Shown piece after piece: positions 18,181 to 27,087 of a stretch of 64,000 nt of DNA (the first letter of the stretch is position 1; each line of letters starts with the position of its first letter). The notes beneath the pieces are model-generated. The model was not told the origin of the DNA, searched no databases, and worked only from the letters and a program-made list of their open reading frames with translations. Source of the DNA: Bacteroidales bacterium (GTDB lineage Bacteria > Bacteroidota > Bacteroidia > Bacteroidales > UBA932); contig JAEETP010000005.1 of NCBI GenBank assembly GCA_016290415.1, forward strand, positions 1 through 64,000, given 5' to 3'. Position numbers and translations under genes: made by a program.

Positions 18181-19077
18181 CTAAACGATATGGCTTATCC
18201 AACGGTCGCGGTCGCCCGGTAGAAGGTCCACCGGCGGAATCTCTATCATAGTGTAGCAGCCAGGTTTCTGGCGCAATACGGCGCGGGCGGCAGAGACCAG
18301 AATCTGCCCTGTGAGGGCGGGGTTGTTGATGCTCATCTTGAACTGGAAGTTCTGGTTCTGGGTCTTGCCCGATACGCCCTTGCGCACAAGATTGACGCCG
18401 TGGCCCATATCCTTCACTGCATCTACGCTCTCTACCTGGAATACGTGGGTTTCGTCGGAAGCGAAATAGGGATCGGCCTTCACGGCGGCGGCGATTTTGT
18501 TAAAATCGAAACCTGGTTTAACTTGCACATAAACCATACGGCGGTGGACTCCCTGTCCGGTGGGAATTGTCATAGACAGGGCGTCTTCTACACCCTCTAT
18601 GGCCTTGACTGCCACCGAGTGGCCCATACTCATACCGGGGCCGAAATTGGTGTAGGTGAGGCCTTTGGGGGCGCAGGCCTCCAGTATGGCGCGGACCATA
18701 GAGTCTGTGCCCGGATCCCATCCGGCCGATATAATGCAGGCCTTGCCGGCTTTTTCTGCGGCGGCCTTAAGGGTTGCGTGCAATGCGGGAATCTTGGTGT
18801 GGATGTCAAAACTGTCCACTGTGTTGATGCCCATTGCGAGGGCCTCCAGTGCATATTCCTCTACTTTGCGGGTGGGGGTTGCCAGGATGGCCACATCCAC
18901 GCTGTCAAGATCTTTCAGAGAAGAAACCACCTTGATGCCGGCCAGTTCGGCGGGAACCTGTGATGCGTTGCGGCGTACCACGCCCGCAATCTCGAAGTCC
19001 TCTGCCGCCTGCAGTGCCTCGATGGCATATCTGCCGATATTGCCGTAGCCCACTACGGCTGCTCTTATTTTTTTCAT
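18181..19077 (-). CDS. ddh: meso-diaminopimelate dehydrogenase
   Basis: Ddh makes meso-diaminopimelate directly from tetrahydrodipicolinate, ammonia and NADPH, bypassing the acylated or aminotransferase routes. The 298-residue protein has an N-terminal Rossmann motif VVGYGNIGRYA, the family segment SAGWDPGTDSMVRA and the glycine-rich FGPGMSMGHSVAVKAI segment. Gaps of 1 bp on both sides place it in one operon with dapA, dapB and lysC. Its presence means the organism can reach meso-DAP without dapD/E/F or dapL. Confidence 0.95.
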   Translation of the reverse strand: MKKIRAAVVGYGNIGRYAIEALQAAEDFEIAGVVRRNASQVPAELAGIKVVSSLKDLDSVDVAILATPTRKVEEYALEALAMGINTVDSFDIHTKIPALHATLKAAAEKAGKACIISAGWDPGTDSMVRAILEACAPKGLTYTNFGPGMSMGHSVAVKAIEGVEDALSMTIPTGQGVHRRMVYVQVKPGFDFNKIAAAVKADPYFASDETHVFQVESVDAVKDMGHGVNLVRKGVSGKTQNQNFQFKMSINNPALTGQILVSAARAVLRQKPGCYTMIEIPPVDLLPGDRDRWISHIV

Positions 19078-19078
19078 A

Positions 19079-19960
19079 TTATATCAGGTTAAGGTCTTTA
19101 AGGGTCTTTTCCATAAGTTGCATTGTGCTCTCCTGCGCCGGAACCAGCGGCAGTCGGAGTTCGTTCTGTATCATACCCATCAGGTAGAGGGCTGCCTTTG
19201 CGGGGATGGGGTTGCTCTCCACGAAGCAGTTCTTGAACAGGTCAAACAGACGGTGATGGATGGGACGGGCAGCCGCCAGGTCGCCGCGGAGCATTGCCTC
19301 GGTCATAGCCACCATCTCGCGCGGAACTATATTGGAAGCCACGCTGATTACGCCGGCGGCACCGGTGGCCATCAGGCTAAGTGTTTCGTCGTCGTTGCCG
19401 CTGAGCACGGCAAAGCCTTCGGGTGCGTGGGCAATTATCTTGGATATCTGGTCATAGTTGCCGGAAGCCTCCTTAACTGCAATAATGTTTGGGTGCTCTG
19501 CAAGGCGGAGGGTGGTGTCGGCGCTGATATTCACACCGGTACGGCCCGGAACGTTGTAGAGTACAACCGGCCTCGGGGCAAAATCTGCCACTGCGGTGAA
19601 ATAAGAGAACAGACCGTCCTGAGAGGGTTTATTGTAATAGGGAGTCACCACCAGAAAGGCATCGGGATCGTATGGCGTCAGGACCTCGATGTTGTTGCGC
19701 GTCATCACTATGGAGTTGGTGCCCACTCCCACCATCACTGGGCGGCCGGCAGCGTGCTCTTTGGCTATCTGCAGCAATTTTATGCGTTCCTGGTCCAGCA
19801 GGCAGGGGGTCTCGCCGGTGGTGCCCAGCGGCACCAGGAAATGGATTCCCGCCTCTATCTGCGATTTGACTAGATTTTCAAAAGCTTTGTAGTCGACCTC
19901 CTCGTTCTTGAAGGGGGTAATAAGTGCGGTTCCGCAACCTTGCAGTTTCAAATTGTTCAT
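19079..19960 (-). CDS. dapA: 4-hydroxy-tetrahydrodipicolinate synthase
   Basis: DapA condenses pyruvate with aspartate semialdehyde, the first step of the DAP/lysine branch. The 293-residue TIM barrel shows GTTGETPCL (pyruvate-binding loop), YNVPGRTGVNI (the tyrosine of the catalytic triad) and IIAVKEASGN with the Schiff-base lysine. The length is normal. The start overlaps the dapB stop by 4 bp and ddh follows after 1 bp. Confidence 0.96.
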   Translation of the reverse strand: MNNLKLQGCGTALITPFKNEEVDYKAFENLVKSQIEAGIHFLVPLGTTGETPCLLDQERIKLLQIAKEHAAGRPVMVGVGTNSIVMTRNNIEVLTPYDPDAFLVVTPYYNKPSQDGLFSYFTAVADFAPRPVVLYNVPGRTGVNISADTTLRLAEHPNIIAVKEASGNYDQISKIIAHAPEGFAVLSGNDDETLSLMATGAAGVISVASNIVPREMVAMTEAMLRGDLAAARPIHHRLFDLFKNCFVESNPIPAKAALYLMGMIQNELRLPLVPAQESTMQLMEKTLKDLNLI

Positions 19961-20643
19961 AAAGCTTCTGAATTAAAAAGTAAGTCCTTGAATTCGTGTA
20001 CGCCGCTCACGCGCTCTGTCATAAGAGCCGCCTCTACGGCGCCCTGTGCCAGCCCTTCGCGGGAAAACGCTTCGTGGCTGAGGGTGATTTTGTCGCAGCT
20101 GCCGGTAAGGGTCAGGGTATGGATGCCCGGAACCTCGCCAATGCGCTGTGAAGTGATTTGAGTGTTGAATCCGCCATTCTCGTCCACAATCTTGCCCAGG
20201 GAAATGGCTGTGCCGCTGGGGGCGTCAAGCTTGTGGATATGGTGAATCTCTTCTATTGTAGTGCTGTAGTCGCCGTGGCCGGCCGCCAGACGGGACAGGT
20301 ATGCCGCCGTCCTGAACAGGATGTTAACGCCTATTGAAAAGTTAGAAGCGTAAATCATCGTGGCGCCGCACTTTTCAAAATATGCGACCACATCGTCTTT
20401 GATATCATTCCAGCCGGTGGTGCCAATCACCGTCGCCTTGAAGTTCTCTGCAAGGAACTTGTAGTTGGCGCGGATGGCGTCGGGCTGTGTGAAATCTATG
20501 CATACGCACTCACGCGCCAGTTCTTTTGGAGTGGCGGTGATATCTTCGCTGCACAGGGCACATTCTATTCCGCGGCGCTTCAGAACGTCCTCTATCATAT
20601 GGCCCATCTTGCCATAGCCGCTTATAACAACCTTAATTGCCAT
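19957..20643 (-). CDS. dapB: 4-hydroxy-tetrahydrodipicolinate reductase
   Basis: DapB reduces hydroxy-tetrahydrodipicolinate to tetrahydrodipicolinate, the substrate of Ddh. The 228-residue protein shows an N-terminal nucleotide-binding motif VISGYGKMGHMI and the signature EIHHIHKLDAPSGTA with the catalytic histidine and lysine. It is shorter than the Escherichia coli enzyme (273) as is usual in Bacteroidota. It overlaps lysC by 11 bp and dapA by 4 bp. Confidence 0.95.
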   Translation of the reverse strand: MAIKVVISGYGKMGHMIEDVLKRRGIECALCSEDITATPKELARECVCIDFTQPDAIRANYKFLAENFKATVIGTTGWNDIKDDVVAYFEKCGATMIYASNFSIGVNILFRTAAYLSRLAAGHGDYSTTIEEIHHIHKLDAPSGTAISLGKIVDENGGFNTQITSQRIGEVPGIHTLTLTGSCDKITLSHEAFSREGLAQGAVEAALMTERVSGVHEFKDLLFNSEAL

Positions 20644-22006
20644 TTTCGAAGAATGTTTTGTGCAGATTGCGGATTACGGTCATCATTTCTGGCCTGTCCA
20701 CCACAATACTCAGGTTTAGGAAAGAGGAACCCTGGGACATCATATAAATCTTGCTGTCGCTCACCGCCTCGAATACTGCAGCAACGGCGCCCTTGACACC
20801 GATGATATTCTTGCCTATGATGCTCACCTGGCTCTTGTCGCGGTCCACGGTGATGTTGCCAATCTTTGAGAGTTCGGCCACCACCGGATCTATAGGCGCC
20901 TTGGCATCTACGGTGACGGATACGCTGGCCTCTGAGGTGCTGATCATATCCACCGAAACGCCGTGCTTCTCAAAGATAGAGAAGATTCTTGTAAGTGAGC
21001 CGGTGGTGTTGATCATCTTGGGCGAGTAAATGTTTATCACCCTTATGTTTTCGTTATAGGAAATGCTCTTGACTCCGTCAAAGATGCACTGGCTGTTCAT
21101 AACCACGGTGCCCTCTCCGTCGGGATTCATAGAGTTGAGCACATACAGCGGAATATTTTTGCCGGCGGCGGGCTCGATGGAGAGAGGGTGGAGGACCTTT
21201 GCTCCGAAACGGGCCAGCTCGGCAGCCTCTTCGTAGGAGAGTTTATTGATGCCCTTGGCCTCCGGCACAATGTTGGGGTCGGCGGTGCAGATGCCGTCTA
21301 CATCGGTCCAGATTTCAATGCGGTCGGCGTCCAGCACCATACCCAGCAGAGATGCCGAATAGTCGCTGCTGCCGCGCCCCATAATGGTGGGGTCGCCCTC
21401 TATGGTGACGCCCATAAAGCCCTGGGTGATAACGGCGTCGGCATTTTTGAACGCCTTGTCTATTATGCTGTTGGCGCGTTTGGTGACCTCCGGGATATCG
21501 GCGGTGGCGCACAGATAGTTGCGCGAAGTGATCATAAAGTGGCGGGCGTCTATCCAGGCGGTCTTAAGGCCGAATGCATTCATCATAAAGCAGACGATAT
21601 TGCTGGAGAGATACTCGCCCATAGATATCATATAGGCTTTGTCGGCATCGGGAATCTGGCCGCCCATATGGGCTTTGGACAGAGTCCACAGAGAATTGCA
21701 CAGATTGTCTATCTTTTGATTGATATCTGTAGTATCAGGGGTGGGGCGCTTGGGGTCTACCATAGAGGCAAGCCCGTCTACAGTGTCTTTGTGACGGTCT
21801 TTTATGGCACTTATAATTTGTTCGCTGTGCTCCTTGTCGCCCTGTTCTGTGAAATCCACCAACTGGTGCAGCAAATTGGTAATGCCGGAGCAGGCAGATA
21901 CCACCACAACGGGTTTGCTGCGCATTTTCTTGGTGATGATGGAGATTGTCCTTCTGATTGCGGCCGCATCTGCGATGGAGGTGCCGCCAAATTTCATTAC
22001 TATCAT
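20633..22006 (-). CDS. lysC: Aspartate kinase, monofunctional
   Basis: This enzyme phosphorylates aspartate, opening the aspartate pathway to DAP and lysine. The 457 residues carry the MKFGGTSIADAA start motif, an amino-acid kinase fold with GRGSSDYSASL near residue 210, and two C-terminal ACT domains (about 305-450) for feedback control. No homoserine dehydrogenase domain is fused. As first gene of the DAP-Ddh-MurQ operon, its product probably feeds wall synthesis. The controlling ligand (lysine or threonine) cannot be told from sequence. Confidence 0.93.
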   Translation of the reverse strand: MIVMKFGGTSIADAAAIRRTISIITKKMRSKPVVVVSACSGITNLLHQLVDFTEQGDKEHSEQIISAIKDRHKDTVDGLASMVDPKRPTPDTTDINQKIDNLCNSLWTLSKAHMGGQIPDADKAYMISMGEYLSSNIVCFMMNAFGLKTAWIDARHFMITSRNYLCATADIPEVTKRANSIIDKAFKNADAVITQGFMGVTIEGDPTIMGRGSSDYSASLLGMVLDADRIEIWTDVDGICTADPNIVPEAKGINKLSYEEAAELARFGAKVLHPLSIEPAAGKNIPLYVLNSMNPDGEGTVVMNSQCIFDGVKSISYNENIRVINIYSPKMINTTGSLTRIFSIFEKHGVSVDMISTSEASVSVTVDAKAPIDPVVAELSKIGNITVDRDKSQVSIIGKNIIGVKGAVAAVFEAVSDSKIYMMSQGSSFLNLSIVVDRPEMMTVIRNLHKTFFENGN

Positions 22007-22079
22007 CGCTTATATTTTTTCACCCGGCTAAAGTAGTAATTCTTCGGCTTATGAGCGCCTTTTTAACGAAAATAATTAC

Positions 22080-22087
22080 TAATTTTG
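22080..22087 (+). promoter_or_regulatory. -7 box for the isomerase-like lipoprotein gene
   Basis: TAATTTTG matches TAnnTTTG and lies 45 bp before the ATG at 22132. Its position inside a possible in-frame upstream extension supports the shorter start. Confidence 0.5.
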
Positions 22088-22131
22088 GGAACTTTTTTAA
22101 GCCGTCTATACTAACTGATAACCAAAATACA

Positions 22132-23175
22132 ATGAAAACACTTAAAAGTTTAGTGATTGTCGCTCTTGCAGCCGTTATGCTCTTTGGCTGTAAAAGCGCT
22201 CCCAAAGAAGAAAAAATCCCCGTCGGCGTTCAGCTTTACAGCGTTCGCGACAATATGGAGCAGGATTTCTACGGCACCCTCAAGGCCATCAAGGAAATGG
22301 GTTATGACGGTGTGGAATTCGCCGGCCTTTTCGGCAATACTCCCGAACAGGTAAAGGCCTGGTGCGATGAACTGGAACTCAACCCCATCTCTGCACACGT
22401 GCCCCTGGCCGATATGATGGCTGACATCGACGGCGTCATCAAGACCTACAAGGCCATCGGCTGCCAGTATCTGGCTGTGCCTTATCTTCCCGAAGAGCTG
22501 CGTCCCGGCACCGATCTGTTTGAACCCACCGTTGCCGCTATTGCAGAGCTTGGAAAGAAGGTGAAGGCAGCTGGTATGACTCTGCTCTATCACAACCACG
22601 ATTTCGAGTTCAAGACTCTTGAAGACGGTTCCTACGGTTTGGATTATATCTACAGCACCGTTCCCGCCGACCTGCTTCAGACAGAGCTCGACCTCTGCTG
22701 GGTCAAGTATTCCGGCATCGATCCCGCCGAGTATCTCCGCAAGTATACCGACCGCTCTCCCGTGGTTCACTTCAAGGACTATTATTTCGAGGGCGAGAAA
22801 GAGGGTGATCCTTATGCTCTTATAGGCATAGAGAAAGAAGAGGATGCTCCCAAGACTGTGTTTGAGTTCCGTCCCCTGGGCTGCGGTATGCAGGATCTCC
22901 AGAGCCTGATTGATGCTTTCAAGGATGCCCACAGCAAGTGGATTATTATTGAGCAAGACAACCCCAGTATGGGTATGTGCCCTATGGCCAGCATCAAGAA
23001 GGGCCTTTGCAACCTCAAGCATATGCTTTGCCCCGGTGAGTGCGAGCAGAAAGAATGCTGCGATAAGCAGGAAGGCTGCTGCGACAAGAAAGATGGCTGC
23101 AGCGAAGATGATTGCGCCAAATGCGACAAGGCAGAAGGCTGCGAGAAGTCTTGCTGCGAAGAGAAAGCCGAGTAA
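22132..23175 (+). CDS. Sugar phosphate isomerase/epimerase-like lipoprotein with a cysteine-rich tail
   Basis: The start at 22132 opens a lipoprotein signal (MKTLKSLVIVALAAVMLFGC); an earlier in-frame ATG at 21958 overlaps divergent lysC and is rejected. Residues 30-295 form a xylose-isomerase-like TIM barrel (GVQLYSVRDNM, GYDGVEFAG, YHNHDFEF, ELDLCWVKYSG, VHFKDYY), the family of secreted 3-keto-glycoside and epimerase-like enzymes. From Cys300 to the end (residue 347) the protein changes character: 12 cysteines in about 45 residues with repeated CDKxxGC units among aspartate, glutamate and lysine. Such a tail suggests metal binding or disulphides; it is unusual for this family. Confidence 0.8.
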   Translation: MKTLKSLVIVALAAVMLFGCKSAPKEEKIPVGVQLYSVRDNMEQDFYGTLKAIKEMGYDGVEFAGLFGNTPEQVKAWCDELELNPISAHVPLADMMADIDGVIKTYKAIGCQYLAVPYLPEELRPGTDLFEPTVAAIAELGKKVKAAGMTLLYHNHDFEFKTLEDGSYGLDYIYSTVPADLLQTELDLCWVKYSGIDPAEYLRKYTDRSPVVHFKDYYFEGEKEGDPYALIGIEKEEDAPKTVFEFRPLGCGMQDLQSLIDAFKDAHSKWIIIEQDNPSMGMCPMASIKKGLCNLKHMLCPGECEQKECCDKQEGCCDKKDGCSEDDCAKCDKAEGCEKSCCEEKAE

Positions 23176-23191
23176 TCTAGCGCTACTATAT

Positions 23192-23230
23192 GCAAAAAGA
23201 GGTGACCCGTTTGGATCACCTCTTTTTTGC
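23192..23230. terminator. Intrinsic terminator after the isomerase-like gene
   Basis: GCAAAAAGAGGTGA and TCACCTCTTTTTTGC pair around a short GC-containing loop and end in a T-run. It is followed directly by copy 2 of the palindromic element, so this convergent gap carries two terminator-like structures. Confidence 0.85.
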
Positions 23231-23231
23231 T

Positions 23232-23329
23232 GCCCTTCGCTAAGGCTCCGAATATGCTTTGCTTCGGGCCAGTCGGCTCGTCGCGCCTGTTCCCTACGCA
23301 AACATATTCTTCGCAAAATCGCTCAGGGC
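23232..23329. repeat. Convergent-gene palindromic element, copy 2 (divergent subtype)
   Basis: The layout is the same as the copies at 1991, 27087 and 38487: outer arms GCCCTTCGC / GCTCAGGGC, an inner stem and a CGGGCCAG ... CCTGTTCCCTACGCAAA core. The inner stem reads GAATATGCTTTG / CAAACATATTC instead of the A/T-tract version, yet stays complementary. The loop (GTCGGCTCGTCGCG) also differs. It lies between the isomerase-like gene and convergent gdhA. Confidence 0.75.
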
Positions 23330-23343
23330 AGTATGAGCCGATA

Positions 23344-24693
23344 CTATACGATACCCTGGGCGAGCATAGCGTCGGCTACTTTCATAAAGCCGGCGATGTT
23401 GGCGCCCTTGACGTAATTGATGTAGCCGTCGGGCTCGGTGCCGTATTCTACGCAGCGGGAGTGGATGTTGGCCATAATGCCTTTAAGTTTCTCATCCACC
23501 TCTTCTTTGCTCCATCCCAGACGCATTGAGTTCTGGGTCATCTCCAGGCCTGAAGTGGCCACGCCGCCGGCGTTGGATGCCTTGCCGGGAGAGTAGAGGA
23601 TCTTGGCTGCCTGGAATTTGGCGATAGCTTCGGGAGTGGTGGGCATATTGGCGCCCTCTACCACGCACTTGCAGCCGTTCTTGAGCAGCATATCTGCCTG
23701 CTCTGCGTTAAGCTCGTTCTGGGTGGCGCAAGGCATTGCGATGTCGCACTTCACGCTCCAGGGGCGCTCGTTGGCAGTGTAAGTTGCAGAAGGATACTTC
23801 TCTGCATATTCGCGGATACGGCCTCTCTGAACGTTCTTCAGCAGGAATACATATTTCAGTTTCTCTTCGTCGATGCCGTCGGGATCATAAATGAAACCGT
23901 TGGAGTCGGAGAGGGTAACGACCTTTGCTCCCAGAGCGGTGGCTTTCTGGGCTGCATACTGAGCCACGTTTCCACTGCCGGAAATGGCCACTGTCTTGCC
24001 CTTGTAGCTCTCGCCGCGGGTTGCCAGCATTGCCTGGCCAAAATAGCAGGCGCCATAGCCGGTAGCCTCGGGACGGATCAGCGAACCGCCAAAACTCAGG
24101 CCTTTGCCGGTGAATGTGCCGGTGAATTCGTTGGCCAGACGCTTGTACTGACCGAACATAAATGCCACCTCGCGGCCGCCTACGCCGATATCACCTGCCG
24201 GTACGTCGGTGTCGGGGCCGATATGACGATAGAGTTCTGTGATGAAGCTCTGGCAGAAGCGCATAACCTCCATATCGGATTTGCCTTTGGGGTCAAAGTC
24301 GCTGCCGCCCTTGCCGCCGCCCATAGGGAGGGTGGTGAGGCTGTTTTTGAATGTCTGCTCAAATGCAAGGAATTTCAAAATAGAGAGGTTTACGCTGGGG
24401 TGGAAACGGACGCCGCCCTTGTAGGGACCTATGGCGCTGTTCATCTGGATGCGGTAACCTTTGTTTATCATAACTTCACCGGAATCGGAAACCCAGGGAA
24501 CGCGGAACATAACCACGCGCTCGGGCTCAACGATGCGCTCCATAACTTTCAGTTTAAGTAGCTGAGGGTTTTCTACGATCATAGGAGCGACACTCTCTAC
24601 GACCTCCCTGACCGCCTGATGGAACTCCTTTTCACCGGGGTTCTTGGCAATGACATCGGTCATTAGCTTGTCTGCGTACTCTTTTGCTGTCAT
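23344..24693 (-). CDS. gdhA: Glutamate dehydrogenase
   Basis: This enzyme interconverts 2-oxoglutarate plus ammonia and glutamate with NAD(P)H. The 449-residue hexameric type shows PMGGGKGGSDFDP (catalytic lysine), PAGDIGVGGREV (catalytic aspartate), and the Rossmann motif ISGSGNVAQYA. The ATG at 24693 is chosen because a promoter lies 45-75 bp upstream and the 35-residue extension to 24798 does not match the family. A strong promoter (24738-24767) drives it alone. In Bacteroidota this is a main route of ammonium assimilation. Confidence 0.96.
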   Translation of the reverse strand: MTAKEYADKLMTDVIAKNPGEKEFHQAVREVVESVAPMIVENPQLLKLKVMERIVEPERVVMFRVPWVSDSGEVMINKGYRIQMNSAIGPYKGGVRFHPSVNLSILKFLAFEQTFKNSLTTLPMGGGKGGSDFDPKGKSDMEVMRFCQSFITELYRHIGPDTDVPAGDIGVGGREVAFMFGQYKRLANEFTGTFTGKGLSFGGSLIRPEATGYGACYFGQAMLATRGESYKGKTVAISGSGNVAQYAAQKATALGAKVVTLSDSNGFIYDPDGIDEEKLKYVFLLKNVQRGRIREYAEKYPSATYTANERPWSVKCDIAMPCATQNELNAEQADMLLKNGCKCVVEGANMPTTPEAIAKFQAAKILYSPGKASNAGGVATSGLEMTQNSMRLGWSKEEVDEKLKGIMANIHSRCVEYGTEPDGYINYVKGANIAGFMKVADAMLAQGIV

Positions 24694-24737
24694 AAGTGTA
24701 GGTGTTATTTGTTGTTTGTTGTTGCAATTTTCAATCG

Positions 24738-24767
24738 CAAATATATATGATTTATTTAAATAACAAA
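24738..24767 (-). promoter_or_regulatory. Promoter of gdhA
   Basis: On the minus strand TTTG (24764-24767), an 18-bp A/T-rich spacer and TATATTTG (24738-24745) closely match the Bacteroidota consensus. The leader to the ATG is about 40 nt. Confidence 0.65.
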
Positions 24768-24900
24768 TAAAAGTGCATCTAAATAGTTTTGAACGCACTT
24801 TTCAACACATTACAAATTGTAAGTTGATTGCGCCCTGGCGATTGAATTTTTGCGTCTTATGCAAAAAATTCGTAATTTAGTATGATAATTTGCTATCGTT

Positions 24901-25857
24901 ATGATGTATGTGTGGTTTATAGTTGGTGTCGCACTCACTCTTCTGGGTGCATCCTGGTTGGTGGACGGCGCCAGCGGAATAGCAAAACGCTATAAAGTAT
25001 CAGAATTTGTAATAGGTGTATGCATCGTGGGCATCGGCACCTCTATGCCGGAGCTTACGGTCAGCCTGCTGGGAAGCCTTCGCGGCAGTGCAGAGATAGC
25101 CATAGGCAATGTTACCGGCAGCAATATGTTCAACACTCTGGTGATACTTGGCATTACGGCAATGATCAACCCGATAATGTTCACTCGGGACAATCTCCGC
25201 CGCGATATGCATCTTAATACACTGGCTTCCGTAATACTTTTGTTGTTCGCGTATCTGCCCATTGCAATCCGTCCCACTGAATCGCCGGTAATATCCCGCC
25301 TAGAAGGTTTGCTGTTCCTGCTGCTTTTTGCCGGCTATCTGTATATGACATTCCGTAACGGTAATAAAGCAGAAGAACCCGAGGCCGATACTGAAGGCGG
25401 GTCTAAGCCGTTATGGCTGCTTATTTTAATGGTTATAGCCGGCATCGCCGCCCTGGCGGTAGGAGGGAAGCTCTTTGTGGACAAGGGCTGCGAGATTGCA
25501 AGGGCTCTGAAGGTCTCTGAGACTGTGATTGCAATAACCTTCATGGCAGGCGGCACATCTCTGCCGGAGCTGGTGACCTGCATTGTGGCGGCGGCCAAAA
25601 AACGCAACCAGCTGGCCCTTGGCAATATACTGGGCTCCAATGTCAGCAATATCCTGCTGATTTTGGGCTGCAGTTCACTTGTGCGCCCCCTTATTGTGGA
25701 TACTGTGAACCTGGACGGTTTCATTATTTTGATAGGTGTGGCTATTCTGCTGTATCTCAGCGCCCTGCTTCCCAAACGCAACGAACTTTCCCGCTACAAG
25801 GGTTTCATATTTTTACTCTTGTATGCCGCTTACATTTATTTTGTAGTCCTAGCATAA
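24901..25857 (+). CDS. Calcium/sodium antiporter, CaCA family (YrbG-like)
   Basis: This 318-residue inner-membrane exchanger has about ten hydrophobic segments in two inverted halves. Each half carries an alpha-repeat: GIGTSMPELTVSLLGSLRG with GNVTGSNMFNTL (near 40-85) and AGGTSLPELVTCIVAA with LGNILGSNVSNILL (near 215-255). The conserved glutamates in these repeats coordinate the exchanged ions. It likely expels Ca2+ using the Na+ gradient. The start may be ATG 24901 or the next codon at 24904. The DUF819 gene follows after 9 bp. Confidence 0.9.
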   Translation: MMYVWFIVGVALTLLGASWLVDGASGIAKRYKVSEFVIGVCIVGIGTSMPELTVSLLGSLRGSAEIAIGNVTGSNMFNTLVILGITAMINPIMFTRDNLRRDMHLNTLASVILLLFAYLPIAIRPTESPVISRLEGLLFLLLFAGYLYMTFRNGNKAEEPEADTEGGSKPLWLLILMVIAGIAALAVGGKLFVDKGCEIARALKVSETVIAITFMAGGTSLPELVTCIVAAAKKRNQLALGNILGSNVSNILLILGCSSLVRPLIVDTVNLDGFIILIGVAILLYLSALLPKRNELSRYKGFIFLLLYAAYIYFVVLA

Positions 25858-25866
25858 TCACGCAAT

Positions 25867-27087
25867 ATGGTATCTATAATTATTTATGCCCTCATTTTCA
25901 TCTTTATGCCGGCCCTGGTGGTAAAGCTTTGCACCAAGGTCAGCTTTTTCGGAAAAATAGGGCCAATCCTGCTGCTTTATATTATCGGTGTCCTGATAGG
26001 CCAGATTCCCGGCCTTAACAATGAAGCCACAATGTCCTTCAAGGATACTGTCACCACAGTAATGATTCCGCTGGCGCTGCCAATGATGCTTTTTGGCTGC
26101 CAGTTCAATCTTAAGGATATGAAAGGCATAGGCAAGTCGCTCATCGCTGGTCTGGTGGCAGTGATAGTGGCAACTGTAGTCGGTTATCTGCTGTTCGGCA
26201 GCAAGATTGCAGACGGACCAAAGGTTGCAGGTCTGCTGGTGGGATGCGAAACCGGCGGCACCATAAATATGGCTGCCTTGAAGCAGGCGCTGGATTTCCC
26301 CAGCGAACGCTATGTGCTGCTCAACTCTTATGATATGCTCATTTGCTTCCTGTATTTTGTATTTCTGCTCAGCATAGGGATCAAATGGTTCAGGAAGGTT
26401 CTGCCGCACACTTCTGTCAAAGCCCAGGAAGGAACCGAAGGACAGTCAGATTCTGCCGTACTGGAGAAGCAGGGCTATGATGGTATCTGGACCCGCTCTG
26501 GGATTGTGCAGCTTGCCAAGATAATGCTGGCGGTGATTTGCTGCCTGCTTCTCTCGGTGCTCGTAGTGGCAATAGTAGGGGTCGTAATAGGGCTTATAAA
26601 AGGTGACGCCATAAGTCTCAAGACCGTGACCGGATCTTTCGGTGCAGGCTGGTTTATGCCCGTGTTCATACTTTCTCTCACGACTCTTGCCATTGCTGCT
26701 TCTTTCCTCAAGCCGGTGCGCAAGCTCACCCACAGTTATAATGCAGGCCTTTACCTGATTTATATTTTCTCTTTGGCTGTGGCTTCTATGGCTGATGTCA
26801 CCAAACTTAGTTTTGGTCAGGAACTCTACACTTTGCTATTCCTTGTGTGCATCATTTTCGGCTCACTGCTCATTCAGCTGCTGATGTCAAAACTGCTGAA
26901 GATAGAGGCGGATATGATGATTGTAACCAGCGTCTCGCTGATCAACTCGCCGCCTTTCGTGCCTATGATGGTGTCTGCAATGAAGAATCCCAAAGTGCTG
27001 GTACCGGGCATCACAGTCGGCATCATCGGCTTTGCCGTGGGCAACTACCTCGGCATCCTCGCCGAACAATTGTTCGCGCTGTTTTAG
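25867..27087 (+). CDS. DUF819-family membrane transporter
   Basis: This 406-residue protein has about ten to eleven hydrophobic segments. The segment IPLALPMMLFGCQFNLKDM and the TGGTINMAALKQAL motif followed by YDMLICFLYFVFLL fit DUF819 (YjcL-like) proteins, distant relatives of GltS-type carriers. The substrate is unknown. It is probably co-transcribed with the upstream cation exchanger. It ends at TAG 27085-27087, whose last base begins copy 4 of the palindromic element. Confidence 0.75.
   Translation: MVSIIIYALIFIFMPALVVKLCTKVSFFGKIGPILLLYIIGVLIGQIPGLNNEATMSFKDTVTTVMIPLALPMMLFGCQFNLKDMKGIGKSLIAGLVAVIVATVVGYLLFGSKIADGPKVAGLLVGCETGGTINMAALKQALDFPSERYVLLNSYDMLICFLYFVFLLSIGIKWFRKVLPHTSVKAQEGTEGQSDSAVLEKQGYDGIWTRSGIVQLAKIMLAVICCLLLSVLVVAIVGVVIGLIKGDAISLKTVTGSFGAGWFMPVFILSLTTLAIAASFLKPVRKLTHSYNAGLYLIYIFSLAVASMADVTKLSFGQELYTLLFLVCIIFGSLLIQLLMSKLLKIEADMMIVTSVSLINSPPFVPMMVSAMKNPKVLVPGITVGIIGFAVGNYLGILAEQLFALF

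Noticed and set aside
22150..23316. 388-codon antisense frame across the isomerase-like gene
   Set aside because: The product is low-complexity (Ala/Leu/Ile runs mirror the cysteine and lysine codons of the real gene), and no start signal is seen.
23196..23329. Possible insertion sequence remnant in the gap before gdhA
   Set aside because: There is no transposase frame, no target duplication, and the structure matches the other three palindromic elements; a separate intrinsic terminator explains the left part.
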